Assembly (NCBI GenBank): GCA_016710745.1
Contig: JADJVB010000010.1
Coordinates: 1,364,001 to 1,428,000, forward strand
Direction of reading: 5' to 3'
Length of the DNA stretch: 64,000 nucleotides
From: Chitinophagaceae bacterium
GTDB taxonomy: Bacteria > Bacteroidota > Bacteroidia > Chitinophagales > Chitinophagaceae
Under the pieces are notes generated by a model. The model was not told the origin of the DNA. It saw only the letters and a list, made by a program, of their open reading frames with translations, and did no database searches. Within the stretch, counting starts at the first letter, position 1, and every line of letters begins with the position of its first letter. Position numbers and translations under genes: made by a program. Below, piece after piece: positions 7,141 to 16,600 of the stretch.

Positions 7141-7611
7141 ATGAAAAAGATATTCGCTTTTTTACCGACATTAATGATCGGCTTAACCTTATTGGCTCAG
7201 CCACCAAAAGGAGATGCCAATTCTGGAATGACATTTGGTGAACAAACTAACGCTGATGGTGCTATTCCGGCCAGTGAACTGGTAGCCAAACTGAATAGCC
7301 CCAAAACGGTAGAAGTTAAGGTAACCGGGAAAGTTACAGAAGTTTGTAAAGCGGAAGGTTGCTGGCTCCGCATGGAAACAGCCGAAGGCCAAAATATGCT
7401 GATCAAGATGAAAGATCATGCCTTTTTAGTGCCGTTGTCGATGAATGGCAAAACCATTGTTGCCAATGGTGAAGCTACTTATAAAGAAACATCGGTAGAA
7501 ATGCTCAAGCATTACGCCGAAGATGCCAATAAATCCAAGGCCGAAATTGATGCGATAAAGGAGCCTAAGAAGGAGATCACGATGCAGGCAAAGGGTATTT
7601 TGGTGCTGTAA
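7141..7611 (+). CDS. Secreted DUF4920 domain protein
   Basis: 156 residues with an N-terminal signal peptide (MKKIFAFLPTLMIGLTLLAQ). The body (VKVTGKVTEVCKAEGCWLRMETAEGQNMLIKMKDHAFLVPLSMNGKTIVANGEA) matches the DUF4920 pattern of Bacteroidota periplasmic proteins; the two Cys of EVCKAEGCW may bind a ligand or metal. Function unknown. It sits where rplK usually follows nusG and is closed by its own terminator at 7633. Confidence 0.78.
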   Translation: MKKIFAFLPTLMIGLTLLAQPPKGDANSGMTFGEQTNADGAIPASELVAKLNSPKTVEVKVTGKVTEVCKAEGCWLRMETAEGQNMLIKMKDHAFLVPLSMNGKTIVANGEATYKETSVEMLKHYAEDANKSKAEIDAIKEPKKEITMQAKGILVL

Positions 7612-7632
7612 GCATTAATAATATTATACTTG

Positions 7633-7660
7633 ATCCCCCGATTGCCGGGGGATTTTTTTT
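7633..7660 (+). terminator. Intrinsic terminator after the DUF4920 gene
   Basis: ATCCCCCG / CGGGGGAT stem, 5-nt loop, eight T residues. Confidence 0.9.
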
Positions 7661-7743
7661 GAATACTCAGCGGCATACCAAAGCCCGCATGTACAATTTA
7701 TTTAAATGTAAGTTCAAAAAACAAAGAACTAAAACAACCAACC

Positions 7744-9306
7744 ATGAAAAAGTTATTACTTTTTATTACCTCCATTTCATTTTTACTTACGGTCGCTTTT
7801 AACACAACGGGGCAGGTGATCAGTTCCGGACAAATTGATTCATTGGCGGAGCTTACGTTAAAAACCTTTGATGTGCCCGGTATCGCAGTGGGGGTTATAA
7901 AAGACGGTAAACTTATTCATGCGAAGGGCTATGGTGTTCGCTCCATGCGCACCATGCAAAAGGTAGATGAAAACACGTTGTTTGGTATTGCATCCAACAG
8001 CAAAGCATTTACCACAGCGGCTTTGGGTATGCTGGTAGATGAAGGCAAATTAAAATGGGATGATCAGGTAACCGATTATATTCCCGAATTTAAAATGTAC
8101 GATCCCTATGTCACAGAAGCCTTTACCATCAGGGATCTGTTAACCCATCGCAGTGGTTTAGGACTTGGCGCCGGTGATCTGATGATGTTTCCGGATTCGA
8201 ACAATTTTACAAAAAATGACATTATACACAACCTGCGTTATTTAAAAGCAGTTTCCAGCTTTCGTACAAAATACGATTATGATAACAACCTCTATATCGT
8301 AGCCGGCGAGGTACTGGCAAGGGTGAGTGGTAAAAGCTGGGAAGATTTTATTGAACAACGTATCATGCAGCCACTGGGGATGACAGCCAGCAGGGCATCA
8401 ATCAACAGGCTGCCCAACCGAAACAATATTGTAATGCCACACGCACCCGTTAATGGAAAAGTAACTACCATAGATATTGAGTGGAGCGAAACAGCCAATG
8501 CGGCCGGGGGTATAGTCAGCAATATCACCGATCTGAGCAAATGGCTGGTCATGCAAATGGATAATGGTAAATATGCCGAAAATAAAAAAATGTTCAGTGA
8601 GGAGGTTCATAACGACTTCTGGGCACCCCAAACCATTATACAGGTAGGGGCACCCGGCCCTTACAATACACATTTTGCAGCTTATGGGCTAGGTTGGTTT
8701 TTAAGTGATGTAAAGGGCTATAAGCAGGTATCGCATACAGGAGGCCTGGCGGGTATTGTAACACAGGTTACCCTGATACCGGAATTGAAACTGGGCATTG
8801 TGGTATTAACCAACCAGCAATCAGGTGCCGCTTTTACAGCCATTACAAACACGATCAAAGACAGTTATTTAGGGATAAAAGGTGCCGACAGGGTAAAGCA
8901 AATGCACGACCGTGTAGTGAAAAATGAAGCTGATGCAAAAAAGATCACCGATACCATTTGGGCGGGTATTGCAGCACAGCAAAAGACGAACGGTTCAAAA
9001 ACCGATATAAGTAACTACGTGGGTACCTATACCGATCAGTGGTTTGGTGACGTAACCATTTCAGTAAAAAACGGGCAACCCTGGTTCGACAGCAAGCGGT
9101 CACCAAAATTAACCGGCCTTTTGTTGCCCTATAAAGGCAATACCTTTGTTGCCAAATGGAACGACAGAAGCATGGATGCAGATGCTTATGTAAAATTTGA
9201 ACTGGATGAAAATGGTAAAGCCTCCGGTTTTAAGATGGCCGCTATTTCACCATTAACGGATTTCAGTTTTGATTTTCAGGATTTGGACCTTAAAAGGGTG
9301 AAATAA
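7744..9306 (+). CDS. Serine hydrolase, class C beta-lactamase/esterase family, with DUF3471-type C-terminus
   Basis: 520 residues with a signal peptide (ending near NTTGQ). The catalytic domain shows SNSK (SxxK nucleophile motif), the Tyr region YDYDNNLYIVAGEVL and HTGG in place of KTG. The last ~130 residues (YVGTYTDQWFGDVTISVKNGQPWF) look like the lipocalin-like DUF3471 module found on Bacteroidota serine hydrolases. The likely role is a periplasmic D-Ala or peptide hydrolase or esterase; true beta-lactamase activity is not shown. It is inserted between nusG and rplK in place of the usual contiguity. Confidence 0.85.
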   Translation: MKKLLLFITSISFLLTVAFNTTGQVISSGQIDSLAELTLKTFDVPGIAVGVIKDGKLIHAKGYGVRSMRTMQKVDENTLFGIASNSKAFTTAALGMLVDEGKLKWDDQVTDYIPEFKMYDPYVTEAFTIRDLLTHRSGLGLGAGDLMMFPDSNNFTKNDIIHNLRYLKAVSSFRTKYDYDNNLYIVAGEVLARVSGKSWEDFIEQRIMQPLGMTASRASINRLPNRNNIVMPHAPVNGKVTTIDIEWSETANAAGGIVSNITDLSKWLVMQMDNGKYAENKKMFSEEVHNDFWAPQTIIQVGAPGPYNTHFAAYGLGWFLSDVKGYKQVSHTGGLAGIVTQVTLIPELKLGIVVLTNQQSGAAFTAITNTIKDSYLGIKGADRVKQMHDRVVKNEADAKKITDTIWAGIAAQQKTNGSKTDISNYVGTYTDQWFGDVTISVKNGQPWFDSKRSPKLTGLLLPYKGNTFVAKWNDRSMDADAYVKFELDENGKASGFKMAAISPLTDFSFDFQDLDLKRVK

Positions 9307-9456
9307 AGGCAAAAAACTATACCAGTAAAACGAAAAGACGGAAAATCATCAAAACGGTTCACCGTCTTCCCGGCAATTTAATATATTGGATTTCAACTCT
9401 CTTTTTGAAATTCAAAAAAATCTGCAATCTGCAATCAAAAATCTAAAATAATTACC

Positions 9457-9464
9457 TACCTTTG
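9457..9464 (+). promoter_or_regulatory. Promoter -7 element (TACCTTTG) of the rplK operon
   Basis: A strong TAnnTTTG match about 100 bp before rplK. The leader that follows contains two hairpins (TCCCGA/TCGGGA at 9491-9506 and GTCTCAACAT/ATGTTGGGAC near 9518-9538), a plausible site for ribosomal-protein feedback. Confidence 0.6.
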
Positions 9465-9562
9465 CCGCCCCAAATAGTTCTTTAGTGGAATCCCGATAAA
9501 ATTCGGGAGCATTGGGAGTCTCAACATGATGTTGGGACGCTATCACCAAAAAAAGTAAAAAA

Positions 9563-10006
9563 ATGGCAAAAGAGATCACCGGCTATGTCAAACTCCAGTG
9601 TAAAGGAGGGCAAGCCAATCCGGCACCGCCAATAGGACCTGCCTTAGGTTCTAAAGGTATCAACATCATGGAGTTCTGTAAAGCTTTCAATGGCAGAACC
9701 CAGGACAAACAGGGCAAAGTGCTTCCTGTATTAATCACTGTTTATGCTGATAAGTCGTTCGACTTCATCATTAAAACTCCTCCGGCTGCCGTTCAGTTAA
9801 TGGACGCCGCAAAAATCACAACCGGTAGTAAAGAACCTAACCGTATTAAGGTTGCAAAAGTTACCTGGGCTCAGGTAGAAGAGATCGCCAAAGACAAAAT
9901 GGAAGATCTGAATGCTTTTACGATCAACAGTGCGATGAGCATGATTGCCGGTACTGCGCGCAGTATGGGTATTACCGTAGACGGAAAAGCCCCCTGGGAA
10001 AATTAA
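9563..10006 (+). CDS. rplK: 50S ribosomal protein uL11
   Basis: 147 residues: MAKEITGYVKLQCKGGQANPAPPIGPALGSKGINIMEFCKAFN (N-terminal thiostrepton-binding domain with the conserved prolines) and a C-terminal 23S rRNA-binding domain ending AGTARSMGITVDG. It starts a rplK-rplA-rplJ-rplL run with its own promoter at 9457. Confidence 0.97.
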   Translation: MAKEITGYVKLQCKGGQANPAPPIGPALGSKGINIMEFCKAFNGRTQDKQGKVLPVLITVYADKSFDFIIKTPPAAVQLMDAAKITTGSKEPNRIKVAKVTWAQVEEIAKDKMEDLNAFTINSAMSMIAGTARSMGITVDGKAPWEN

Positions 10007-10016
10007 TTATCAACCT

Positions 10017-10034
10017 TGTCTGCCGGCAGGCAGG
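10017..10034. repeat. REP-like palindrome around CTGCCGGCAG
   Basis: TGTCTGCCGGCAGGCAGGC lies between rplK and rplA. It shares its core with the perfect palindrome after rpoC (21864). Confidence 0.55.
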
Positions 10035-10050
10035 CTAAAATTTGTAAAAA

Positions 10051-10740
10051 ATGATTACGAAAAAAAGAAAAATTGCAAATACTAAGGTTGATATTAATAA
10101 AGCGTATTCCTTAAAGGAGGCTTCAACTTTAGTAAAAGAAGTAAACACAACAAAATTCGACAGTTCTGTTGATCTGCATATCAAATTGGGTGTTGACCCA
10201 AAGAAAGCCGATCAGGCCATCCGTGGAACGGTATCATTACCTCATGGAACCGGTAAAACAAAACGTGTTTTGGTTTTATGTACGCCAGATAAGGAAGCAG
10301 AAGCTAATGCAGCCGGCGCCGACTTTGTTGGTTTGGATGAATTCATAACCAAGATTGAAGGTGGTTGGACAGATATTGATGTTATTGTGGCCACCCCATC
10401 GGTGATGCCTAAGATCGGTAAACTGGGTAAAGTATTAGGTCCCCGTAACCTGATGCCAAATCCCAAGACCGGTACAGTAACCAATGATGTTGCAGGTGCC
10501 ATTGCCGATTTAAAAGGCGGTAAAATTGCTTTCAAGGTAGATAAAGTGGGTATCATCCATGCGTCTATCGGCCGGGTTAGTTTTGCACCTGAAAAAATTG
10601 CTGAAAACAGTCAGGAACTGATCAATGCTGTAGTTAAATTAAAACCATCTTCAAGTAAGGGAACTTACTTAAGAGGTGTTAGTATGGCCAGCACCATGAG
10701 CCCGGGTATCAGCATCGACACAAAATCTGTTCAAAACTAA
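10051..10740 (+). CDS. rplA: 50S ribosomal protein uL1
   Basis: 229 residues with the L1 signatures LHIKLGVDPKKADQAIRGTVSLPHGTGK, GPRNLMPNPKTGTVT and KVDKVGIIHASIGRVSF. uL1 forms the L1 stalk and in many bacteria represses its own operon by binding the rplK-rplA mRNA. It lies 45 bp after rplK and is followed by a hairpin. Confidence 0.97.
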   Translation: MITKKRKIANTKVDINKAYSLKEASTLVKEVNTTKFDSSVDLHIKLGVDPKKADQAIRGTVSLPHGTGKTKRVLVLCTPDKEAEANAAGADFVGLDEFITKIEGGWTDIDVIVATPSVMPKIGKLGKVLGPRNLMPNPKTGTVTNDVAGAIADLKGGKIAFKVDKVGIIHASIGRVSFAPEKIAENSQELINAVVKLKPSSSKGTYLRGVSMASTMSPGISIDTKSVQN

Positions 10741-10750
10741 ATCTGAATTG

Positions 10751-10770
10751 CCCTGCCTTTTAAGGCAGGG
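10751..10770 (+). promoter_or_regulatory. Hairpin between rplA and rplJ
   Basis: CCCTGCCTT/AAGGCAGGG forms a 9-bp stem directly before rplJ and is followed by ATTAAAAATAATT. It has no real T run, so it is more likely an attenuator, processing site or regulatory hairpin than a full terminator. Confidence 0.45.
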
Positions 10771-10786
10771 ATTAAAAATAATTGAT

Positions 10787-11473
10787 ATGACAAAACAGGA
10801 AAAAAACGAAGTGATTGAAGTGCTGAAAGGCAAATTTGCCCAGTACAACAACTTCTATATAACCGATACAGAAAGCTTAACTGTGGCACAGATCGGCAAA
10901 TTGCGCAATCATTGCTTTGATAAGCAGGTAGAAATGAAAGTAGCCAAGAACACACTGATCAAAAAGGCCCTGGAAAGCCTTGATTCTGAGAAGTACAGTG
11001 GCGTATTTGATTCTTTACACCAGGTAACAGCCCTGATGTTCAGCGAAAATCCGAAGGAACCCGCCATGATCATCAGCAGTTTCCGTAAGGAGTTTAATAA
11101 CGAAAGACCCTTGCTGAAAGCCGCTTTTATCAATGGCGATATTTTTGTTGGTAACGACCAGTTGAAGGCATTAACCCAGATCAAGACCAAGAATGAATTG
11201 ATCGGTGAAGTGATTGGCTTATTGCAATCTCCTATTCAACGTGTGTTGGGTGCTTTACAAAACAAAGACGCAGCTAAGGCGGAAGAAGCAACTCCGGTTG
11301 CGGAGGTTGAAACTGCCTTGCCGGCCGCCGAAGCGCCAGTAGCTGAGACTCCGGTTGCAGAAGCACCGGTTGCAGAAGCAGAGGCTACACCAGAAGCGCC
11401 TGCAGCAGAAGCAGCACCGGAAGCTCCGGCCGCTGAAGAAGCTACAGGAGAAGATGAAACACCGCAGGCTTAA
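10787..11473 (+). CDS. rplJ: 50S ribosomal protein uL10 with a long Ala/Pro/Glu tail
   Basis: The first ~165 residues are normal uL10 (MTKQEKNEVIEVLKGKFAQYNNFYITD, VAKNTLIKKAL, LIGEVIGLLQSPIQRVLGAL), which anchors L7/L12 dimers on the stalk. The last ~65 residues are low complexity, with repeated motifs such as PVAEAPVAEAEATPEAPAAEAAPEAP, and acidic. The whole protein is ~228 residues, against ~165-175 in E. coli. I chose the ATG at 10787 (MTKQEK); an upstream ATG at 10748 would run through the hairpin. Confidence 0.94.
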   Translation: MTKQEKNEVIEVLKGKFAQYNNFYITDTESLTVAQIGKLRNHCFDKQVEMKVAKNTLIKKALESLDSEKYSGVFDSLHQVTALMFSENPKEPAMIISSFRKEFNNERPLLKAAFINGDIFVGNDQLKALTQIKTKNELIGEVIGLLQSPIQRVLGALQNKDAAKAEEATPVAEVETALPAAEAPVAETPVAEAPVAEAEATPEAPAAEAAPEAPAAEEATGEDETPQA

Positions 11474-11610
11474 TAAAAGCCAGGGTTAACCAATCGAATT
11501 TTGCATACTTGCTCAAAGGCAAATTTGCATATTTATAAAAGACAACAATTTTTTAAAACATCTCCGACGGATCCGATACAGGGTGTGAAGCCGGAAAAAA
11601 AACAAACATT

Positions 11611-11982
11611 ATGGCAGACGTAAAAGCATTAGCTGAAAATTTAGTAGGCTTAACAGTAAAAGAAGTACAGGAATTAGCAGAATTCTTAAAATCTGAGTAC
11701 GGTATTGAACCAGCTGCTGCTGCAGTTGTAGTAAGTGCAGGTGGTGGCGAAGCTGCTGCTGTTGAGGAAAAAACATCTTTTGATGTGATCCTGAAAGCTG
11801 CAGGCGCTAACAAACTGGCGATTGTGAAATTGGTTAAGGATTTAACAGGTTTAGGACTTAAAGAAGCTAAGGAATTAGTTGACGGAGCTCCAAAAGCAGT
11901 TAAAGAAGGTGCTGATAAAGCAACCGCTGAAGATATCAAAACCAAATTAACTGAAGCAGGCGCTGATGTTGAGATAGCTTAA
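11611..11982 (+). CDS. rplL: 50S ribosomal protein bL12
   Basis: 123 residues: an N-terminal dimerisation helix (LVGLTVKEVQELAEFLKSEYGIEP), an Ala/Gly-rich hinge and the C-terminal factor-binding domain (KTSFDVILKAAGANKLAIVKLVKDLTGLGLKEAKELVDGAPKAVKEG). It recruits translation GTPases. A terminator follows at 12008; rpoB is not contiguous. Confidence 0.97.
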   Translation: MADVKALAENLVGLTVKEVQELAEFLKSEYGIEPAAAAVVVSAGGGEAAAVEEKTSFDVILKAAGANKLAIVKLVKDLTGLGLKEAKELVDGAPKAVKEGADKATAEDIKTKLTEAGADVEIA

Positions 11983-12007
11983 TTCGCTGTAAAAAATAGC
12001 TTTAAAG

Positions 12008-12038
12008 GCCGGTCTGCGTAATGCGGATCGGCTTTTTT
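12008..12038 (+). terminator. Intrinsic terminator after rplL
   Basis: GCCGGTCTGC / GCGGATCGGC stem (two G-U pairs), TAATC-type loop, six T residues. Confidence 0.8.
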
Positions 12039-12111
12039 CGAATTTGGATAGGTGGCAGAAAATTGTTCCGTTATTTTATGAAATATAAGTAAACCAGATT
12101 TTTTTATTAAA

Positions 12112-13296
12112 ATGCATGCAACCCAACACCAGTTGCCTCCTCCGGGGAAAATTCCTGTTATATACGTAACAACTGCAGATGCATTGGCAAGTTGCATAAA
12201 CCAACTTGCACAGGCAGAAGAAATAGCTTTCGATCTGGAATTTGACCGCAACAACTTTACCTATGGCTTCAATCTATGCTTAATGCAAATTGCCAGTGAT
12301 ACGCACTGTTATTTTATCGATCCCAAAGCTGGTCTTGATATGACATTGGCTTTTTCGCTTTTGGAAAACCCGGCCATTCACAAAGTGGTACACTGCTCTT
12401 CTGAAGATTTACGATTGTTGCACCATTTGAAATGTTACCCGGCAAATTTGGCTGATACAGAACTTTATGCCAAACTGCTAAACTACGAACGAACATCGCT
12501 GGGTGCTATGATACAGCAGCTATTTGGTATAGAGCTCGATAAAAAAATGCAGAAAGTAAATTGGGGATTAAGGCCACTGAGGCCGGAACAGCTTGATTAT
12601 GCTGCTAATGATGTACTTTACCTGCTGCCATTGAAGGCCCTGCTGGAAAAACAAGGTGCTGAGAAAAATATGCTTCCTTTTTTCCGGGATGAAAATAACC
12701 TGCTTTCCTCCACCATTCACAGTATGGAACCTAAAGATAATTTTCTTAAAAAAAACGATTTACGTTACTTAAGTCCTTGTCAACAGTATATACTTAATGG
12801 CCTGTTTAGCTATCGGGATAAACTTGCTCAACAGCAAAATAGGCCTGTGCATTATATCATGAATGATGAAACGATACGAAACCTGGCATCAAACAAAATA
12901 AGCCGCAGTGATTTTCAAAACATAAAAGGTATACACCCGGAAGTTAAAAATAAAGATGGCCAAAGTAACCTGTTTGATTACATTAAAAAATTACATATAG
13001 AGGCAAATAATAAAAAGCTATCTCACAAAAGAAACTATGTACATGCCCGAAACGTACATTTTATAACGGAAAAAGCGGCGTGGGAACTTGTGAAAGCGTC
13101 AATTTTTACCCCAATTCAAAACGATATTTCGGCACAATTTGGTGAACATGCGATGCGCTTTATTTTTAGCACGGCTACTGTAAACGCCATCGTACAGGGG
13201 CAATTGAAAATCGAAGAAATAAAAGCCCCTTATAGAAAAATGCTAATAAAAAGTTCAGCGCAAAAGCTGGGAAAAGACCTGTCTGGGTTTACATAG
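12112..13296 (+). CDS. rnd: Ribonuclease D-like 3'-5' exonuclease with HRDC domain
   Basis: 394 residues. The DEDDy exonuclease domain can be traced: FDLEFDRNNF (D and E), HCSSEDLRLLHH (D), YAANDVLYL (Y and D). An HRDC-like domain follows (~residues 215-300: YILNGLFSYRDKLAQQQNRPVHYIMNDETIRNLA). It trims the 3' ends of tRNA precursors and other RNAs. The gene separates rplL from rpoB, which is unusual, and is bounded by a terminator upstream and the rpoB promoter downstream. Confidence 0.85.
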   Translation: MHATQHQLPPPGKIPVIYVTTADALASCINQLAQAEEIAFDLEFDRNNFTYGFNLCLMQIASDTHCYFIDPKAGLDMTLAFSLLENPAIHKVVHCSSEDLRLLHHLKCYPANLADTELYAKLLNYERTSLGAMIQQLFGIELDKKMQKVNWGLRPLRPEQLDYAANDVLYLLPLKALLEKQGAEKNMLPFFRDENNLLSSTIHSMEPKDNFLKKNDLRYLSPCQQYILNGLFSYRDKLAQQQNRPVHYIMNDETIRNLASNKISRSDFQNIKGIHPEVKNKDGQSNLFDYIKKLHIEANNKKLSHKRNYVHARNVHFITEKAAWELVKASIFTPIQNDISAQFGEHAMRFIFSTATVNAIVQGQLKIEEIKAPYRKMLIKSSAQKLGKDLSGFT

Positions 13297-13629
13297 GGCA
13301 AGCGTGAAATAATATAAAATAATCATATAACAGAAATGCGGCAACTTTTTTTGAACATGAAATCCAGGGGGCATCTCTTTTGTTTGACAATTAAGATCTT
13401 GTGACGAGAAATAATCAGTGTTTTATACTCAAAAAACACAAAAAAGGTTAAAAATTCCCGTTATCCACAAAAACCCTTCCAAATCGGTAAAAAATCGTAT
13501 ATCGTAATCAGAAAATAGGAAATTATTCCCTACCTTTGCCGTCCTTTAATTTATGGGTTAGTGGCGCAAGTTGTACCACTACTTGAAAACTGAGGGATCT
13601 TCTGCACACTTAAAAGTCTTAATTACAAT
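13297..13629 (+). promoter_or_regulatory. rpoBC promoter and leader region
   Basis: Gene-free stretch of 333 bp. TACCTTTG at 13531-13538 is a strong -7 element, with no clear -33 box. The transcribed leader contains TAGTGG...CCACTA (about 13559-13582), a small hairpin. The rest is A/T-rich with no other feature seen. Confidence 0.55.
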
Positions 13630-16600
13630 ATGTCTGCAACTAAAACGCCCGCTGCTAAACGTTTCAATTTCGGTAAAGTTGAATTCTTAGCGGAAACACC
13701 CGATTTGCTGGGAATCCAGATCCAATCATTTAAAGATTTCTTTCAGTTACAAACCACTCCCGATAAGCGTAATGTGGAGGGATTGTTCCGTGTATTCAAG
13801 GAAAATTTTCCTATCACGGATACCCGTAACATTTTCGTACTGGAATTTCTGGATTATTTCGTAGATCCGCCACGCTACACCATCGAAGAGTGTATCGAAA
13901 GGGGTTTAACCTACGCTGTTCCGTTAAAAGCCAAGCTTCGCCTGAGCTGTAATGATGAAGAGCACGTTGACTTCCAGACGATCGTTCAGGATGTGTTCCT
14001 GGGTAATATCCCCTACATGACTCCCCGTGGTACATTCGTGATCAACGGTGCCGAGCGTGTTGTGGTTAGCCAGTTACACCGTTCACCTGGTGTATTCTTC
14101 GGGCAATCCGTTCACCCCAACGGAACCAAGATCTACTCAGCCCGGGTGATCCCGTTTAAAGGCGCCTGGATGGAATTTGCAACCGATATCAACAACGTGA
14201 TGTTTGCGTATATCGACCGTAAGAAGAAATTCCCCGTTACTACTTTATTACGTTCAATCGGATTCGAAACTGATAAGGACATACTCGAATTATTTGGTAT
14301 GGCCGATGAGGTTAAAGCAGATAAAAAGAGCCTGGAAAAATGCGTTGGCAAGCGCTTAGCTGCCCGTGTATTACGCACCTGGGTGGAAGATTTTGTGGAT
14401 GAGGATACCGGTGAAGTGGTGTCTATCGAACGAAACGAAATTATTTTAGAAAGAGATATCGTGTTGGATGCATCAAACATCGAACTGATCCTGGAGAATG
14501 AAGCAAAAAATGTATTCATTCAAAAGGAAGAAGTGAGTGGTGATTATGCGATCATCTACAATACGCTGAATAAAGATACATCGAACAGTGAGTTGGAAGC
14601 CGTTCAGCACATCTACAAGCAATTGCGTGGTGCTGATGCGCCGGATGATGAAACAGCACGTGGTATCATTGATAAATTATTCTTCAGTGATAAGCGGTAC
14701 GATCTGGGTGAAGTTGGCCGGTATAAAATTAACCGCCGCCTGGGTCTTAATTTCCCGATCACTAAAAAAGTATTAACAAAAGACGATATCATTGCCATCA
14801 TCAAAACCTTGGTTCTGTTAACCAATGGCAAGAGTGAGGTGGATGATATTGACCATTTAAGTAACCGTCGTGTGCGTACCGTGGGTGAGCAGTTATACGC
14901 CCAGTTTGGTGTTGGTTTGGCCCGTATGGCCCGTACCATCCGCGAAAGAATGAACGTGCGTGACAACGAGGTATTTACCCCGGTTGATCTGATCAATGCC
15001 CGAACATTGTCTTCTGTGATCAATTCATTCTTTGGAACATCACAGTTATCACAGTTCCTGGATCAAACCAATCCATTAAGTGAGATCACGCATAAGCGTC
15101 GTATCTCCGCACTGGGACCCGGAGGTTTAAGCCGGGAGCGTGCCGGTTTTGAGGTTCGTGACGTACACTATTCGCACTACGGCCGTTTATGTACCATTGA
15201 AACGCCCGAAGGACCAAACATTGGTTTGATATCTACACTTTGTGTACACGCCAAGATCAATGAAATGGGCTTTATCGAAACGCCGTATCATAAGGTTACC
15301 GAAGGAAAGGCTGATATGAAGAAGATCACTTTCCTGAGTGCCGAAGAAGAAGACACGGCCAAGATCGCCCAGGCAAATATTGAAATGGATGCAAAAGGAA
15401 ACTTTGTTGACGACAGAATTAAAAGTCGCCAGACAGGTGATTTCCCGATCCTCGATAAAACAGAAGTGGAATACATGGATGTGGCGCCAAACCAGATCGT
15501 TGGTTTAAGTGCTTCGCTGATCCCGTTCCTGGAGCATGATGATGCCAACCGTGCCCTGATGGGTTCGAACATGCAACGTCAGGCGGTACCGTTATTCAAG
15601 CCCGAAGTGCCCATCGTGGGTACCGGTTTGGAAGGTAAGGCTGCCCGTGATGCCAGGATTCAGATCCATGCCGATGGTGATGGGGTGGTGGAATATGTTG
15701 ATGCCAACGAAATTCATGTACGTTACAAACGTAACGAAACACAGCAACTGGTTAGCTTCGACGAGGATCTGATCGTGTATAAATTAACCAAGTTCGTTCG
15801 TACCAACCAGGAAACCTGTATTAACCTGCGCCCTGCGGTGGTTAAAGGACAAAAAGTTAGTGAAGGCGATTTCTTAACCGAAGGTTATGCAACCAAGGGT
15901 GGTGAAATTGCTTTGGGAAGAAATATGAAAGTGGCGTTCATGCCCTGGAAGGGTTACAACTTCGAGGATGCGATCGTGATCAGTGAAAAAGTGGTTAAAG
16001 AAGATCTGTTTACTTCATTACATATCTCTGAATACGAAATTGAAGTACGTGATACCAAATTGGGAGAAGAAGAATTAACGCCGGATATTCCAAACGTTAG
16101 TGAAGAAGCAACCAAGGACCTGGATCAGAACGGTATCATCCGTATTGGTGCACATGTAAAAGAGGGCGATATTATCATTGGAAAGATCACACCAAAAGGT
16201 GAGAGCGATCCTACACCCGAAGAAAAATTATTACGTGCCATCTTTGGTGATAAAGCCGGCGATGCAAAAGATGCTTCTTTAAAAGCGTCCAGCGGAACCG
16301 AAGGGGTGATCATCGATAAAAAATTATTCCAGCGTGCCAAGAAGGATAAGAATGCAAAAGTGAGAGAGAAGGCACAGATGGATAAGATCGAGAAAACACA
16401 TGAGAAGAATGAAATTGACCTGCTGGAATTGTTGGTTAATAAATTACAGACCTTATTGAAAGATAAGACCAGTGCAGGTGTTAGTAACAATTTTGGAGAA
16501 GTGTTGATCGGAAAAGGTGCCAAGTTCAATTCGAAGAATTTAGCCAATATCGATTATCAAAACGTAAATCCTTTGGGATGGTGTGGCGATGAAACAACCG

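Noticed and set aside
7744..9306. Antibiotic-resistance beta-lactamase
   Set aside because: It has SxxK and HTG motifs of the wide serine hydrolase family plus a DUF3471-type tail; a true AmpC-type enzyme would show the standard KTG and YxN motifs.
15033..15140. Rifampicin-resistance change in rpoB
   Set aside because: The pocket residues (LDQTNP, THKRR, SALGPGG) are those of sensitive enzymes.
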